DNA from: Tetracladium setigerum
Lineage: Eukaryota > Ascomycota > Leotiomycetes > Helotiales
Length of the DNA: 64,000 nucleotides
NCBI GenBank assembly: GCA_031472005.1
Contig: PZJY01000011.1
Location: forward strand, 558,001 to 622,000
Direction of reading: 5' to 3'
Position 1 is the stretch's first letter. Each line of letters starts with the position of its first letter. The notes below the pieces were generated by a model, which had not been told where the DNA came from, made no database searches, and worked only from the letters and a program-made list of their open reading frames with translations. The position numbers and the translations under genes are program-made. Below are positions 1 to 10,978 of the stretch, one piece after another.

Positions 1-1
1 A

Positions 2-809
2 ACTCCTCAATTCGGCGGCAAACGCACATTAACAGACGCCTATCTCACACCTCTTCTTTTTCGTCCTGGAGAAGGATGGGAATATTCCGGAGGAATCGAC
101 TGGGCCGGTCGAATGGTTGAGCGCGCCAGTAACATGGATCTCCAAAGCTACATGGAGCAGCACATTTGGGGTCCCTTGGGTATGAAGAATTTCACATTTA
201 GAATCGACGACCGTCCGGATCTCAAAGCCATGATGCCGAATATGAGTACCCGTGATGCTGGACTCACTGTTTTGGCACGACGGATAATCCCAAGGCGAAG
301 GCTATACATACCGACGACCCGTGTGGGGACATGGAACTCTGGAATTACATGGTGGCGCTGGTGCTTACGGTTCGCCGATTGAGTATCAAAAGCTACTATC
401 TAGCATTTTGAGTAATGATGGAAAGCTTTTGAAGTCAGAAACAATAGACGAGATGTTCAAGCCTCAACTTACTGATTCGGGTCGAGTTATGCTTGCGGAA
501 AAGATGCATATCCCAGAGATCACTAATATAGTGGGTGGTTTTCCTTTGGGTGCTAAAGTTGACTGGGGAATTGGTGGGATAATGAATTTAGAAGATTGGC
601 CAACTGGGAGAAAAGGTGGGAGTATTGCGTGGATTGGGCTGCCGAATTTGATTTGGTGGGTTGATAGAAAAGGGGGGTTGGCGGGCCTATATGCGAGCCA
701 GTTGATGCCTTGTGGTGATCCGAGGACTGTGGAATTGCAAAGGACTTGGGAAACAGAATTATACTCAGGCTATGGAAGGTTACGCCACGAGAAAGGTTTG
801 GATTCTTAG
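2..809 (+). CDS. Beta-lactamase-related serine hydrolase/transesterase, 3' part, frame broken twice
   Basis: This is the C-terminal half of a class C beta-lactamase-like hydrolase (the esterase/LovD-type acyltransferase family, which uses a Ser-x-x-Lys nucleophile). The 5' end, with the catalytic S-x-x-K, lies outside the window. Visible family signatures are a YSGGIDWAGR segment (nt 89-118), where the second catalytic Tyr motif of the family falls, a PLGM stretch, and the C-terminal run NDGKLLKSETIDEMF followed by a Gly-rich WGIGG region. The coding frame moves from frame 2 to frame 1 near nt 270 (in a T run) and from frame 1 to frame 3 near nt 351 (in GG). Adding one base at each place restores a colinear family-like protein. 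Stop TAG is at 807-809. Family assignment is firm. Whether the gene is truly broken or the assembly dropped two bases is open. The substrate cannot be deduced. Confidence 0.75.
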
Positions 810-902
810 GCGCTACCGGGGGATACTGAATACTTTTGAAGAATTTATTTGCGTGTTGATTTCAGTCTGAAACTCTTTCAATACATACATCACATCATTC
901 CC

Positions 903-3900
903 TCAGGAATGAAATGCAAGCGTTTCATCATCGGCGAGGGCATCGCTCATGATTTGCAAAATGTGTGTGTAACGCCCCGCCCTCCATTTTCCAACCTCAT
1001 CAAGTAACTGTACAAAATCTACTAGTATTCGACAAGCAGATTGATAGCCGCCAGGGTGTACAATACCATCAAGACTGATGCTTCCTCCGTAGATGATAAA
1101 ATTAACGGCGGGATCATCTACGTAGTCAGTACTAAATGCAATACCTTCACTTCCAACCTGCCTCCAGTCTACATCATCAAGGAGTTCAAAACTTGGACGC
1201 TCATCATCTTCATCCTGGCGGGGTACTGTAAAGATGTAGAGAGCGAGCACTAAAGCGGACAGGAATAAACCATAACACAAATGAAATGGATCCCCATCTG
1301 AAGCTCGCCGATGTGACATGATCTTGAAAGTCTGTGCCGCATGCAGAATCGCTCTCCGGGCTGCTCTTGTTTGAGTCCATATCGCAATATCGCTAACCGC
1401 CTGACGAGCAGCAGCCGGTCCTGCGCAGCCGGCTCCTTGTTCAAAGATGCGAAGGTCTGTCGTGAGCATTAAGCAGGTGTTGTGCCACAGGGCCATACAA
1501 TTTGGATTCATTTGATGTAGCATGTCACTATAAGCCTCCATCACTTCAACAACGAATGCTTGTGTGGTCTGCGCCTCTGGATCTGTCGCAAAGGTCTGCC
1601 ACGGTACAAGAGATGTTTCGGTGGCTTCTTTGCGACTGCCAGAGAGTAGGTGATGGTAATGCTCACCAATACGAAGACGGATCAGTGAGAGTATACCTTG
1701 CATGCCTAGCGTGTCCATTGGCCGTGCAATCCTTGGGACAGTTGGATGCCGTGAGTTCAAAACAACACTAGGCATGAACATATGGTGTCCTTTATTGAGA
1801 AGTTCTTGCCATTTCAAAGCTGATTTGCTCTGGAAGAGAGCCGCATCGCATGGTAGCAGGAATTGAAGGTTGTTGGTTCGCAGGATCGGGCAGGTGTTTT
1901 GAGTCGTGGCTCTCCATGTATCCACAAGAAGGATGGTCGTAATCAACCTGGAAATTTAAAATTTAGTTCATGGTCATCCAAGGATTATAAGTTCAATGAG
2001 ACCTTACCGTTTTGCAGACTCCACTCGGCTCCAGGCTTTCCATCGAAGATCTAGAGTCTGAAGTGACTCAAAAGTGATCTCATTCAGTGGCTCACTATCC
2101 TGTAAAGCAAAAAGGCGCTGCTCTTGACATTGCTACTTGTATCAGCACTAGTAATATCAATGGTAGAAGTAACGTACCAGAATTATTTGTACATATAACC
2201 TTCGGGTTTTTGATTGATCAATCTTTCCCTGCAAGACATTTAAAATCATTTCTCGTATTACGAAACGGTGAGAGCTTACCCCCAGTATTTCAGCGAGCGC
2301 GACCACTGAAATCCCACTTGCCATTGTAGTCAATACCTGATCGGAACGCACATTGGGGTACAGAGTATATGAGCTTAGCTCTGCTTCTACCACATCAAAT
2401 ATTATCTATTTCCCATCAGCAAGAGAATCACAGCAGTATTTAAATTATTCGTTCAGCACTATTGACCATTGCAATGTTGAACTGGATTCTACGTACATCA
2501 AATTCTTGATGCACAAAATTGATTGCCTCTCGACTATTGATCAATGTCAACCCAATGAGACACATGATGTATAACAGAGAGCTATTAGTGGTTTTCGGAT
2601 TAAATGTCGGCAGGTGAATAAATGGATACAGCGGGTTGAAATGCCGGAAGTAAAGATCCAAGCCCATATCAAAGATCTCGGCCGGGGGAAATTTCATAGA
2701 ACCCGAGGGGGTCCTGTTTGTGGGTTGCTCCTGATCTGAATTCTCGCTTTGTGCGCCTCCTGAGTCCATGGTCCGGTTACGAAGATCTCTAGCAGCATGT
2801 AGTTTGCTGAATGCCATTTCTAACCGATCTCTTACTTCACCATTTAGACCGCGCCTGGAGTAGCTGTTTGACTTGGGAGAGGCTTCGTTTGAGAAGCTTG
2901 TTGACTCAGAAAATAAATTCTCCCGACTGTGATGGCAAACGTCACGCCATAGATTGTGCATCATACGGCTTCTACCGGCTGAATTGTGTGGCCAATATTG
3001 TTTTGTTTGCACAATACGTTCGTTTGGCACTACGGAGTCTACTGACCCTAAGCTTCCCGATCGGAATGTATTCTGCGAAGTAGGGGCATAGGTTGCCAGG
3101 TTCGGCAAGTTTGTGGCTCGGTTATACAACAGCATATTGTCAGGCCCTGTTGGCATGTTACGGTCCAAGTTATTAAACCAGAACTGAAAGTCGTCTGGGA
3201 TAGTGAAGTCCCCATCTCCCGATGTCACCCCTGGTTGGAATAGAGTCTGATTTGAATTTGGATCTCCTCCCAAATTATTGTTTTCAAGACCGGCCGAAAT
3301 ATGGATCGAGTTTCTAGGGCCGGATTGCTGGCTATGCCATTGATCTATTTGGTTATCGGGACTCATACCAGATATATGTTCCATTGGATCTGACCTAGGC
3401 GTCTGCAGACGCACCCCCGCCATCTCCATATCTTGGCCAGCCCAATTCGACTGCTGATTTGGATTTTTTGCGAAAAGATCTCCTTCACCACCGGTAGGTG
3501 CTTGATTTAGCGAGGATATATCTGCATATGAGGTTGGGATCTGTTGGTGGCGAGTCGAAATAAGCTGCATTGATTGTGATGGCGGGCTCTGAATACGTGC
3601 TGTGCCCTGGAGCGGAAGCTGCAGAGTCGATTTGTCTTGGACATCCCCATGATCCTGCTCACTAACATTTATGATTTCTTCGTCCTCCTCTTCGATGGTA
3701 TCATTGGTGTTCGTGTTTACAGTGTCTTGTTGCGTGTGCGCTCTCAAATGACGGCTTAGAACGTCGCTATCACACGGAATTAGTACCTCAATCCGAACAG
3801 GACAGATGCTAAAGAGAGTTTGTAGAGACTCGGTACCTTCTTGAAAAGCGCTTTACACACTCGGGGCATTTGTATGGTTTCTCGCCAGTGTCTATCGTCA

Positions 3901-4096
3901 CGTCAACTAACCAACCTCTCCAGTCGGCTGGAACGAAACCGGTCGCTACATTAAACCTACGAGATCGTTGATGGCGCTTGAGATGCTCTGCTTTTACAAA
4001 TCGTCGCTCGCAGAATTTACACTTCCTCGGCAGCGGTTTCTTTGATGGGGCGGGAACTGGCGCCAGTAGTTGTGTACCGGAGGAATTCGTTGCCAT
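903..4096 (-). CDS. C2H2 zinc-finger / fungal_trans-domain transcription factor
   Basis: Probable nuclear DNA-binding regulator of 930 aa in seven exons: 4096-3961, 3891-3837, 3766-2497, 2405-2280, 2228-2178, 2117-2008 and 1947-903. All junctions are GT..AG and keep phase. Exons 1-3 assemble two classic fingers (C26, C29, H42, H46 and C54, C57, H70, H74) joined by a HTGEKPY linker; both finger codings are interrupted by introns. A long Gln/Asn/Ser-rich, acidic linker follows. From about residue 435 a fungal_trans (PF04082-like) region begins with the typical YFRHFNPLYPFIHLPTF stretch and runs through the PCDAALFQ motif late in the protein. Two fingers plus this middle-homology domain define a known class of fungal regulators whose target genes are mostly unknown. 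The neighbouring hydrolase ends 94 nt downstream, converging on it. I do not recognise the specific ortholog. Confidence 0.88.
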
Positions 4097-4903
4097 GCAG
4101 CGCGAGATGGGGTGTAGTCGGTCGGAAAAGGGTGATCATCTGGGTGAGAGAGAAGAAGTGAGGGAGAAGAAGGGAAAGAAAATGATCATCACCAGACGAG
4201 CTGTAGATGTCATGTACCGTATCTACAGCTCTTGGACTGTCAACCAAGCAACCTTAAGAAGCCCCCTGCAGCAGCTCTCCCCGCACCTGCACCCCAGACT
4301 AGGCTTGGCTTCTTCTTCTTCGGCTGTTCGACTCTCTTCCCTCCTCTCAACTGCCGAAGATCGAGAATCCCATTGCTATGTAAGATCTTACACATATTTC
4401 CTACCTTACAGATGTAGCCTTACTCACTTGTTCACAAAAGCTTTTGTTTAACATGTTTTGATAGTCACCTCGCTTATGCTCCCTGGCACTCCGGACTGCC
4501 CGCAAAAGCTCTGGACCAGGGGTTCAGAGCGCCGAGCATAGAGTGTAGGCTTCTCATTATTTAAAGTGCCAGAGAGAAGCAGAGATCCAGTATCACTCGA
4601 ATTTTAGTAATATACTATCATTTACAACACGCTCCAAGCCTTTCTTGTTGCACTTATGAGAGACCGTACACTGAAGTATAAATGCCAACCGATATCCACC
4701 ACGACGTCAAAATTCCTATGACAGTACAAGATAACCCCTCAAATATCACTGGATTACAGTCACCAGGGTGTTAAACTCGGCGAGAAAATTGTTACATTTT
4801 GACTGAAGTCTTCATAATATGTAGGTAGCTTTCCACAATCAACTTTTTAATAGTGTCAACGTCTCAGCAGAAGTGACTTCAGCAACAAGATAAGTGATCT
4901 GTG
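4097..4903. other. Divergent intergenic region
   Basis: This is the shared upstream region of the zinc-finger regulator (-) and the HET gene (+). No convincing ORF is present. It contains an imperfect inverted repeat at about 4508-4530 (arms GCTCTGGACC and GGTTCAGAGC, 3-nt loop), which could be a small hairpin or a dyad binding site. No promoter element can be assigned with confidence. Confidence 0.4.
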
Positions 4904-7117
4904 ATGAACGCTTACCAAGCTTATATCTCGTCACGCCAATCTGTACATAGTTCTCTGCGTAGCTGTACGCACCCCTCAATTCTATCATCATTCCAACAAA
5001 GCCTCTTTCCCAAACTCAGTATCGCATCACAGCGGAAACGGCCCATTTTCTTCTTTGCAATGGAATTCTACCAAAATATACCTGGAGTGGTAATTACCAA
5101 TGCTGTTCCAAGACCTCCAGTTATGAAGAGTAGAAAACATATGTCAGGCCAATTTCTGAGCAAACGAGAGACCGCAGAGATAAGGCTGGCAATGCCAGAC
5201 AAGATCTGTGGGGTATGTAGAAATCTGCGTTGGCCATACCTAGGGAGTGGTTCATCCGTAAACCTGGAGCGCCTTGAATTGAAGACGAGAAATGCGACTT
5301 GTTATACCTGTGGACTTCTTCAGAATTGGAGCAATCAATTAACAATGGGCAAGGGAGTCATGAATAGCATGGAAATAGTGTGGAAAGAAACTCTAGAGCT
5401 TCGTATCAGTTTCAAAGAAGGAGAGCTGGCGTCCAAGTATGTTACATGGCAACTTCATACAGACTTGAGTACGAACGTTCCTCTGAATGATGGGGTTTGC
5501 AATTCTAAGGCTCGTACAGATTCTTCTATACTCTGGTCATCTATCCAGCCATTACCGACGGTCCCCGGAAATACAGGATCGGACGTGTCTCTGCTATGGG
5601 TGTTGCAAAAGATCGGTGAATGCTCTCGATCGCACAAGCTATGCTCGAATGCCCTCAATCCTAAATTAGCTACCCTTCCGACGAGACTTTTGGACCTGGG
5701 TACTCCTGATTGGCCGAAGGACTCACGTTTGATATCCCAGTATTTGATGTCCGACATTAAACTCTGTGAGCCTGACCCCGACTGCGGGGAGAGATATGTG
5801 TGTCTAAGCCATTGCTGGGGACAAACGAACTCGATGCTAAAAACGACACTGTCAAATTACAACGAGCGCCTCCAGAGAGTTGGGTGGTCGACACTTCCAC
5901 TCACCTTCCGAGATGCTGTTGTTTTCGCCAGGAAATTGAGGATCCGATATCTGTGGATCGATTCTCTTTGCATCATTCAAGATGATAAGGAAGACTGGAT
6001 TCATGAAGCAGCCAGGATGTGCTCTGTTTATGAAAAGGCATTCCTCACATTAAGCGCGATTACAGCTTCTGACTGTAATGATGGTCTATTTGTCAAACCA
6101 TCATCGGATGAGCTAAAGGACCCTAGAAGTCGGAAAATCGAAACTACGCCGTGGGAAGTCTATGCGCGCCGGAAAGTAGATCACTCCATCATATCCGATA
6201 TCTACGATAAATCCCCGTTACTGAAACGCGGGTGGGTGTACCAAGAGCGCTTGATTTCCAGACGAATACTGCATTTCGGTCCACAAGAACTCATCTGGGA
6301 GTGCAAGACTATGACAACTTGCGAATGCTCCATGATTGGTCCTCAGACCCCCAAACGAAGTCACGTAGAGGCATTGGCAAGTAAGTCTGAGTCGAGAATA
6401 ACATTGCGATGGCACGAAGTGGTTGAGGAGTACTCAAAGTTGGCTCTCACATTCGACAGCGACCGGCTCCCAGCTCTTCAAGGACTTGCCACTAGTTTCC
6501 AAACTCACAAATTGTTTAGATATATTGCTGGATTGTGGGAAAACTCGCTGGTGCTGGATCTTCTATGGCACTCCGAGAGTTCTACCTTAAGGCCAGCAAA
6601 TAGAAGTGTGCCTACGTGGTCATGGACTTCTGTCACCGGCAACGCCTCTTACCAAGAGAGGAGTGTCATTGAGGAAATTGTTGTTGACGCTGAGGTTATA
6701 CATATTTCAAGCACATGGGATGGAAAGCGGCCAAAGCAAGAAGGACTCCTCGGTCGAATTAGTCTCCTTGGATACCTTGTACCAGTGGATCAAGAACCGC
6801 AAGAATTGAGAGATAATCGACCAAGTTGGAGCCGCCAATCCGTTCGAGCCAAAGTTTCGACACAATCTATTTATGTCAGTTCGGACTTTCACTGGTATGA
6901 GGACGGGCCAGAGAAGTTGACGCCTGAAGAGGATTTAAGCTTCTTCCTTCTAGCATCACGATATGACCACCTGTACTGCCTACTTTTGAGAAGGTTGAAG
7001 GGATCTGACGGCTATTATGAGCGCATTGGTATCACTTTATCCTACCAGAATGGTGTCGAGCGATTCGCATTTCAAGACGTCAAGCTGGACGAGAAAACTC
7101 GAGTTCATCTCATCTGA
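4904..7117 (+). CDS. HET-domain (heterokaryon incompatibility) protein
   Basis: Single-exon gene. HET (PF06985) proteins act in non-self recognition and regulated cell death in filamentous ascomycetes; the role of this copy is unknown. The domain starts at YVCLSHCWG (nt 5795) and continues through the family blocks TFRDAV, YLWIDSLCIIQDD, W..EA..M..VY and, near nt 6230, RGWVYQERLISRRILHF. Upstream are two CxxC pairs (KICGVC near nt 5203 and TCYTCG near nt 5297), common in N-termini of HET proteins and possibly metal-binding. Two in-frame starts are possible: ATG 4904 (737 aa) and ATG 5060 (685 aa, MEFYQNIPGV). The 5060 start may be the real one because the first 52 residues are low-complexity and lack family likeness. 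No partner domain (NACHT, ankyrin, patatin) is fused to it. The gene looks intact. Confidence 0.9.
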   Translation: MNAYQAYISSRQSVHSSLRSCTHPSILSSFQQSLFPKLSIASQRKRPIFFFAMEFYQNIPGVVITNAVPRPPVMKSRKHMSGQFLSKRETAEIRLAMPDKICGVCRNLRWPYLGSGSSVNLERLELKTRNATCYTCGLLQNWSNQLTMGKGVMNSMEIVWKETLELRISFKEGELASKYVTWQLHTDLSTNVPLNDGVCNSKARTDSSILWSSIQPLPTVPGNTGSDVSLLWVLQKIGECSRSHKLCSNALNPKLATLPTRLLDLGTPDWPKDSRLISQYLMSDIKLCEPDPDCGERYVCLSHCWGQTNSMLKTTLSNYNERLQRVGWSTLPLTFRDAVVFARKLRIRYLWIDSLCIIQDDKEDWIHEAARMCSVYEKAFLTLSAITASDCNDGLFVKPSSDELKDPRSRKIETTPWEVYARRKVDHSIISDIYDKSPLLKRGWVYQERLISRRILHFGPQELIWECKTMTTCECSMIGPQTPKRSHVEALASKSESRITLRWHEVVEEYSKLALTFDSDRLPALQGLATSFQTHKLFRYIAGLWENSLVLDLLWHSESSTLRPANRSVPTWSWTSVTGNASYQERSVIEEIVVDAEVIHISSTWDGKRPKQEGLLGRISLLGYLVPVDQEPQELRDNRPSWSRQSVRAKVSTQSIYVSSDFHWYEDGPEKLTPEEDLSFFLLASRYDHLYCLLLRRLKGSDGYYERIGITLSYQNGVERFAFQDVKLDEKTRVHLI

Positions 7118-9661
7118 GCACCGGTTGGGGATTGGCCTTAATTTGGAGAGAGGGTTGAAGAATCGCAAAAGGTTTGTTCTTTGATGGTTTGAGCTGCACC
7201 AAAATTTTCATCAACAGCCAGTTTAATATGACTTGTTTTTCTTAAAGGCCGGAGGTAGACGGTACTGAATAGACAAAAGCACACTCCCTCATTTTCCGGC
7301 TTGAATGTTTGGATTCATTTACTCGCGTTCCAATTTGAGGAAGGTACGGATGAGATTGCGTACATTGGGTTCCTCAATCCAACCAATAGAAAAAAATTGG
7401 AAATTGGAAATTTCTGATGATCGAAGGAGTTGAGTTGCTACAGGAGAGGTGCAGGAGTACGCAGGAAAGTGGAGAAATGCGATGAACGAGACCCCCAATC
7501 TACAGTTTTCTACCAAATACCTTCCATATCCTCGCACACTTTCCGTAAACAATGCTAATATGTTAGAAATCTGGAATGCGTGTAATCTAGCTTTGGGCGT
7601 TGAGTAATTCTTCGAGCGGCAAGTTGCCAGTCTCGAAACTGACCTTCGTTAGGTAAATGGCAGTCACCCAATCGAAAATGTTCCCTACAGATCTTGGAGT
7701 TGAAAATAAGAAAGCAACACATTTATCAAAAGGTAGCTTGGTCAGCTGGAGCTTAACGCAGGACGGGAAGATGTTGAAAAGAAGTTTTGCCTAGATCTGG
7801 CGTCTGGCTTCACCAGTATCGGGCATTATGTTGGATGGAAAGTACGCAAAGAAGGGAAATAATGCCGGAATCACGGCCCAATAAGCAGCCCGAAATTATC
7901 AGACAAAAGTGACGCAATCGTTTTTTAATTTTCGAAAGCATATTTCATGGGCCAAAGAGGCCATTGTAATGGCCGAGATATGGCGTACTTCATGGCAGGT
8001 TGTCCGCATCTCGGCGAAGACAAGTTGACCAGGCGGGGACATGACGGGGCTGTATGGTCTGGAGATCTAGATACCCTCGCTCTGAACGTAGAAGAGTTAG
8101 AGGGAGAGAGGGGGCTTTGATATCTACTCTTCCTGAGGCAGCGAGTGTTTTAATTCGCCACGCAATCCAGCCAGCTGAACTTTGATAATTTACTTTGTGG
8201 GAATGACCAATCTAGATCACGAACAGGAAACTCGATCGCGGGAGTACAGCACTAGTAAGACATTGCCCAGCCTTTTGATTGTATGATTAGCCCACTCATC
8301 TGAGTTGTCATATTTCGACGTCTATCCATATTACATCACATAAACCTAGCCCCGACGCAAGGTGCGGCTCCCTACTTACCAAAATATCTTCATAACCCAA
8401 AGAGTATAGAGTGAATTAGTCATTCCCAAGAATCTGGGTTCCGGCCAGCTCGTGTCTATAAAGTCGAGATTTGCAAAGGCAGTGACTGGATCATAGCTAC
8501 CTCCGTATAGTGTAACATTACTTGAAGTAAAAGCTGTTCGTAAACTCTAGTCATCTAGACTAGAAAGTATAAAGATCGTACGGGCTGATCTAGGCGTGAA
8601 GCATGTCCTCGGCCGCTCAATGTAATCAGAGATTAATGTTGTTTTGTACCATCCAACGTGCTCGTGGAGCTACCAGATTTACAAATCCAAGAATCTATAT
8701 TGCACGCCACTAGTGGACAGTTTGAATAGATAACAGTTGCAAGCTCAAGCTAGATGATAATGACCTCCCCCAGAATCTATATCCTTGTGCTCAAGGGGTG
8801 TCTCAAACTGGGTTGCTGGAAGGTCACTTCATCCATTAGGCGGACCATTGAGTAGCTAAAACCTTGGCTTACCTCAGAGTAGAGAAGAATCTTAATTTAT
8901 CATGAGAGGCATATCTCGGGAGCTAGGCATGTGCGGGGTTGTCAATCTCTGTCAAAGTAGCGGAAAGGAGAGTATATGTTCAATGCGGCTGCTGCCATCC
9001 TTTGACTTCCGCACTTATCTCTCTCTTACAATTGAACTCGAAGAACTAATTACTTACTAAGGAAGATTAGACCGCATTCTTGTTGCTATGGGATCTTCAA
9101 TCTGCCATCAAGTCCATAGAGTATTATACGGGCTCTCCGTAGCCAAGATTTCAGGATCTGTGTCGTACTTCAAGAAATTGGCAAGTGATTTTATCGCTAC
9201 CATTGTCTCGGGGCACTCCGTCCCAATTCTCCCAGTCTCAAATTTGTCCTGAAGGCTAGACTGTATAGGTTATTAGCTGAGCCCAAGACATGGATTCGGA
9301 CGACACTAGGTACAAACTCTCCAATTGCTACTCCACAACCAACAAGCCAAGACCATACAGGACGTTAAACAAGACTTGGTAGGGTTCCAAATTGTTGAAA
9401 GCTTCCTTGCCTTAGTACTAGAAGGCCGATACTGCATACGAATCACAGTCGGACCGCAATGTGATACTTGATGAACTTTCTGCAGGGCCGACAGGCCTTG
9501 CTCCAGCCCACTTAACTCCGGAACTAGGGGAAATTAAAGCAAGCTGATGTGCCGGTGAGCGATCCGAATAGCGTAGATAAATGGATTGTGTCTGAAATTG
9601 ACTGCCTCTTGCGGGTACAACTTTTCAATGTTGCTTTTTCTCCAACATCAACGCAACAACA
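7118..9661. other. Gene-poor intergenic stretch (2.5 kb)
   Basis: No ORF longer than about 80 codons with protein-like composition was found on either strand, and I see no tRNA or tandem repeat. It could hold decayed mobile-element sequence or simply be spacer; nothing in the reading identifies it. Confidence 0.4.
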
Positions 9662-10978
9662 ATGATTGAACTATTCCCTCCAGCAAGGCGTAGTGTCGCG
9701 ATTGAGTGCTGGATATGGTATGCATTATCCATTATAGTGGTAGTGCTGAGATTGTACGTATTTAAATTTTACGTTTTGTGCTTTTGCAGTTTCTAGAATT
9801 GGTTGTTCAGGGTATTGATAAGTTTGTGATTAGTACCTCTCAACAAATGGTACATGGCAAGAACATCTTTGCGAAAGTCAGAAGGGATGATCTCCTAATA
9901 GTCCTCGCCGTGGTAAGCTTAAACTTCCTGAAATGATAATTTCCATCTCTCCTTCGAAAATTTCGCTGATCCGACGAGCAGCTCACATACACAACCGGCA
10001 TCGCTTGTTTGTACATCTGGGACGGCATTAATTCCTCGCTGGACTACGCCAAAATCAGCACAGCAGACTCTAAAAAATACGGGCGTCAACTAGGTATCAT
10101 CAATCTTCTCGCGGAGACATCCATCCAGACGACGCTTTGGTGCATAAAGGCAAATATATTGGTGCTCAATTATCGTATCACGTACATTGTCCCCATGCCC
10201 GACCACACGAAACGTGGATTTTGACTTTAGCAGGCGAACGGTCAATTACCATTATGTTGTGATTGCAGTCGGTGCATATACAGCTGCATGCTACATAGTC
10301 ATTATAACTTTGCTGTATGGAGGATGGTGCCGGCCGGTCACCCAGTACTTCCTCTTAGCTCCGGAGGTTGGTGAGTTTACACTTGTCCTAGGTGTTTGGT
10401 ATGCATTATTCTCAGTTAATATCCTGCTAACTAACGAATTAGAGCAATGTTACACGTGGATAAACTATAATTCTGTTCAGTTGTCCTTGAATGTATCATC
10501 AGACTTGATAATCTTTGCGATTCCCCTCTCAATCGTCCTACGAACGCAGATAGAGCTAAGGAAGCAAGTTCATCCCCTTGCGGAGCACCCACAAATATCG
10601 GCTAACTCTTTTCTCAGAAAACTTTTAATAGTTGGCATCTTTGGTATGGGACTGTTCGTTGTGAGTTGAACATTTTTACCGCCGCAGAAATAGATTATCG
10701 CTACGAGACAGGTCAGGAAGTCATGGTGCTAATTAGAGCTACAGATAGCCGCCGCCATCGCGCAGAAGGTCTCCGTTTATTTAATACCTACGCAACCAGT
10801 TTGGCTCCTCTGGTCCGTACGCGAGGTTAGCACGGCGATTATGGTGGGCAACCTCGTCTTTTGCCAGCCGTTAATACGCCGATTCCAAAACTACGTTGCG
10901 TATATGCGGGCATCGTCGAGTCCCTATTTCAAATTTCTAAAGTCGGAGGCCTCAGATGGGCCGTCAATCACGGTGTAG
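9662..10978 (+). CDS. Fungal rhodopsin-domain integral membrane protein (seven TM)
   Basis: Rebuilt from six small exons: 9662-9753, 9834-9912, 9982-10181, 10231-10370, 10443-10660 and 10745-10978. This gives 320 aa with every junction GT..AG and in phase. Introns run 49-84 nt and several carry clear lariat signals. Seven hydrophobic segments can be read: CWIWYALSIIVVVL, LLIVLAV..IACLYIW, the stretch ending CIKANILVL, YVVIAVGAYTAACYIVIITLL, SDLIIFAIPLSIVL, LLIVGIFGMGLFVV and STAIMVGNLVFCQPL. The conserved W.REVSTAI...NLVFC.PLIR block near the C-terminus and the RDD before TM2 mark the fungal rhodopsin-domain family (PF20684), which relates to the Pth11/SAT-5-like group and not to retinal opsins. 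Function is unknown; some relatives are implicated in surface sensing. No CFEM domain precedes it. Because no exon exceeds about 235 nt, a simple ORF search misses the gene. Confidence 0.82.

Noticed and set aside
4017..4451. Open frames opposite and upstream of the zinc-finger regulator's first exon
   Set aside because: They overlap its finger-coding exon in other frames, and the upstream part is CT-rich leader sequence.
9662..10978. Retinal-binding opsin (bacteriorhodopsin-like)
   Set aside because: The motifs are those of the fungal rhodopsin-domain (PF20684-like) family, with no opsin-type retinal Lys signature in TM7.
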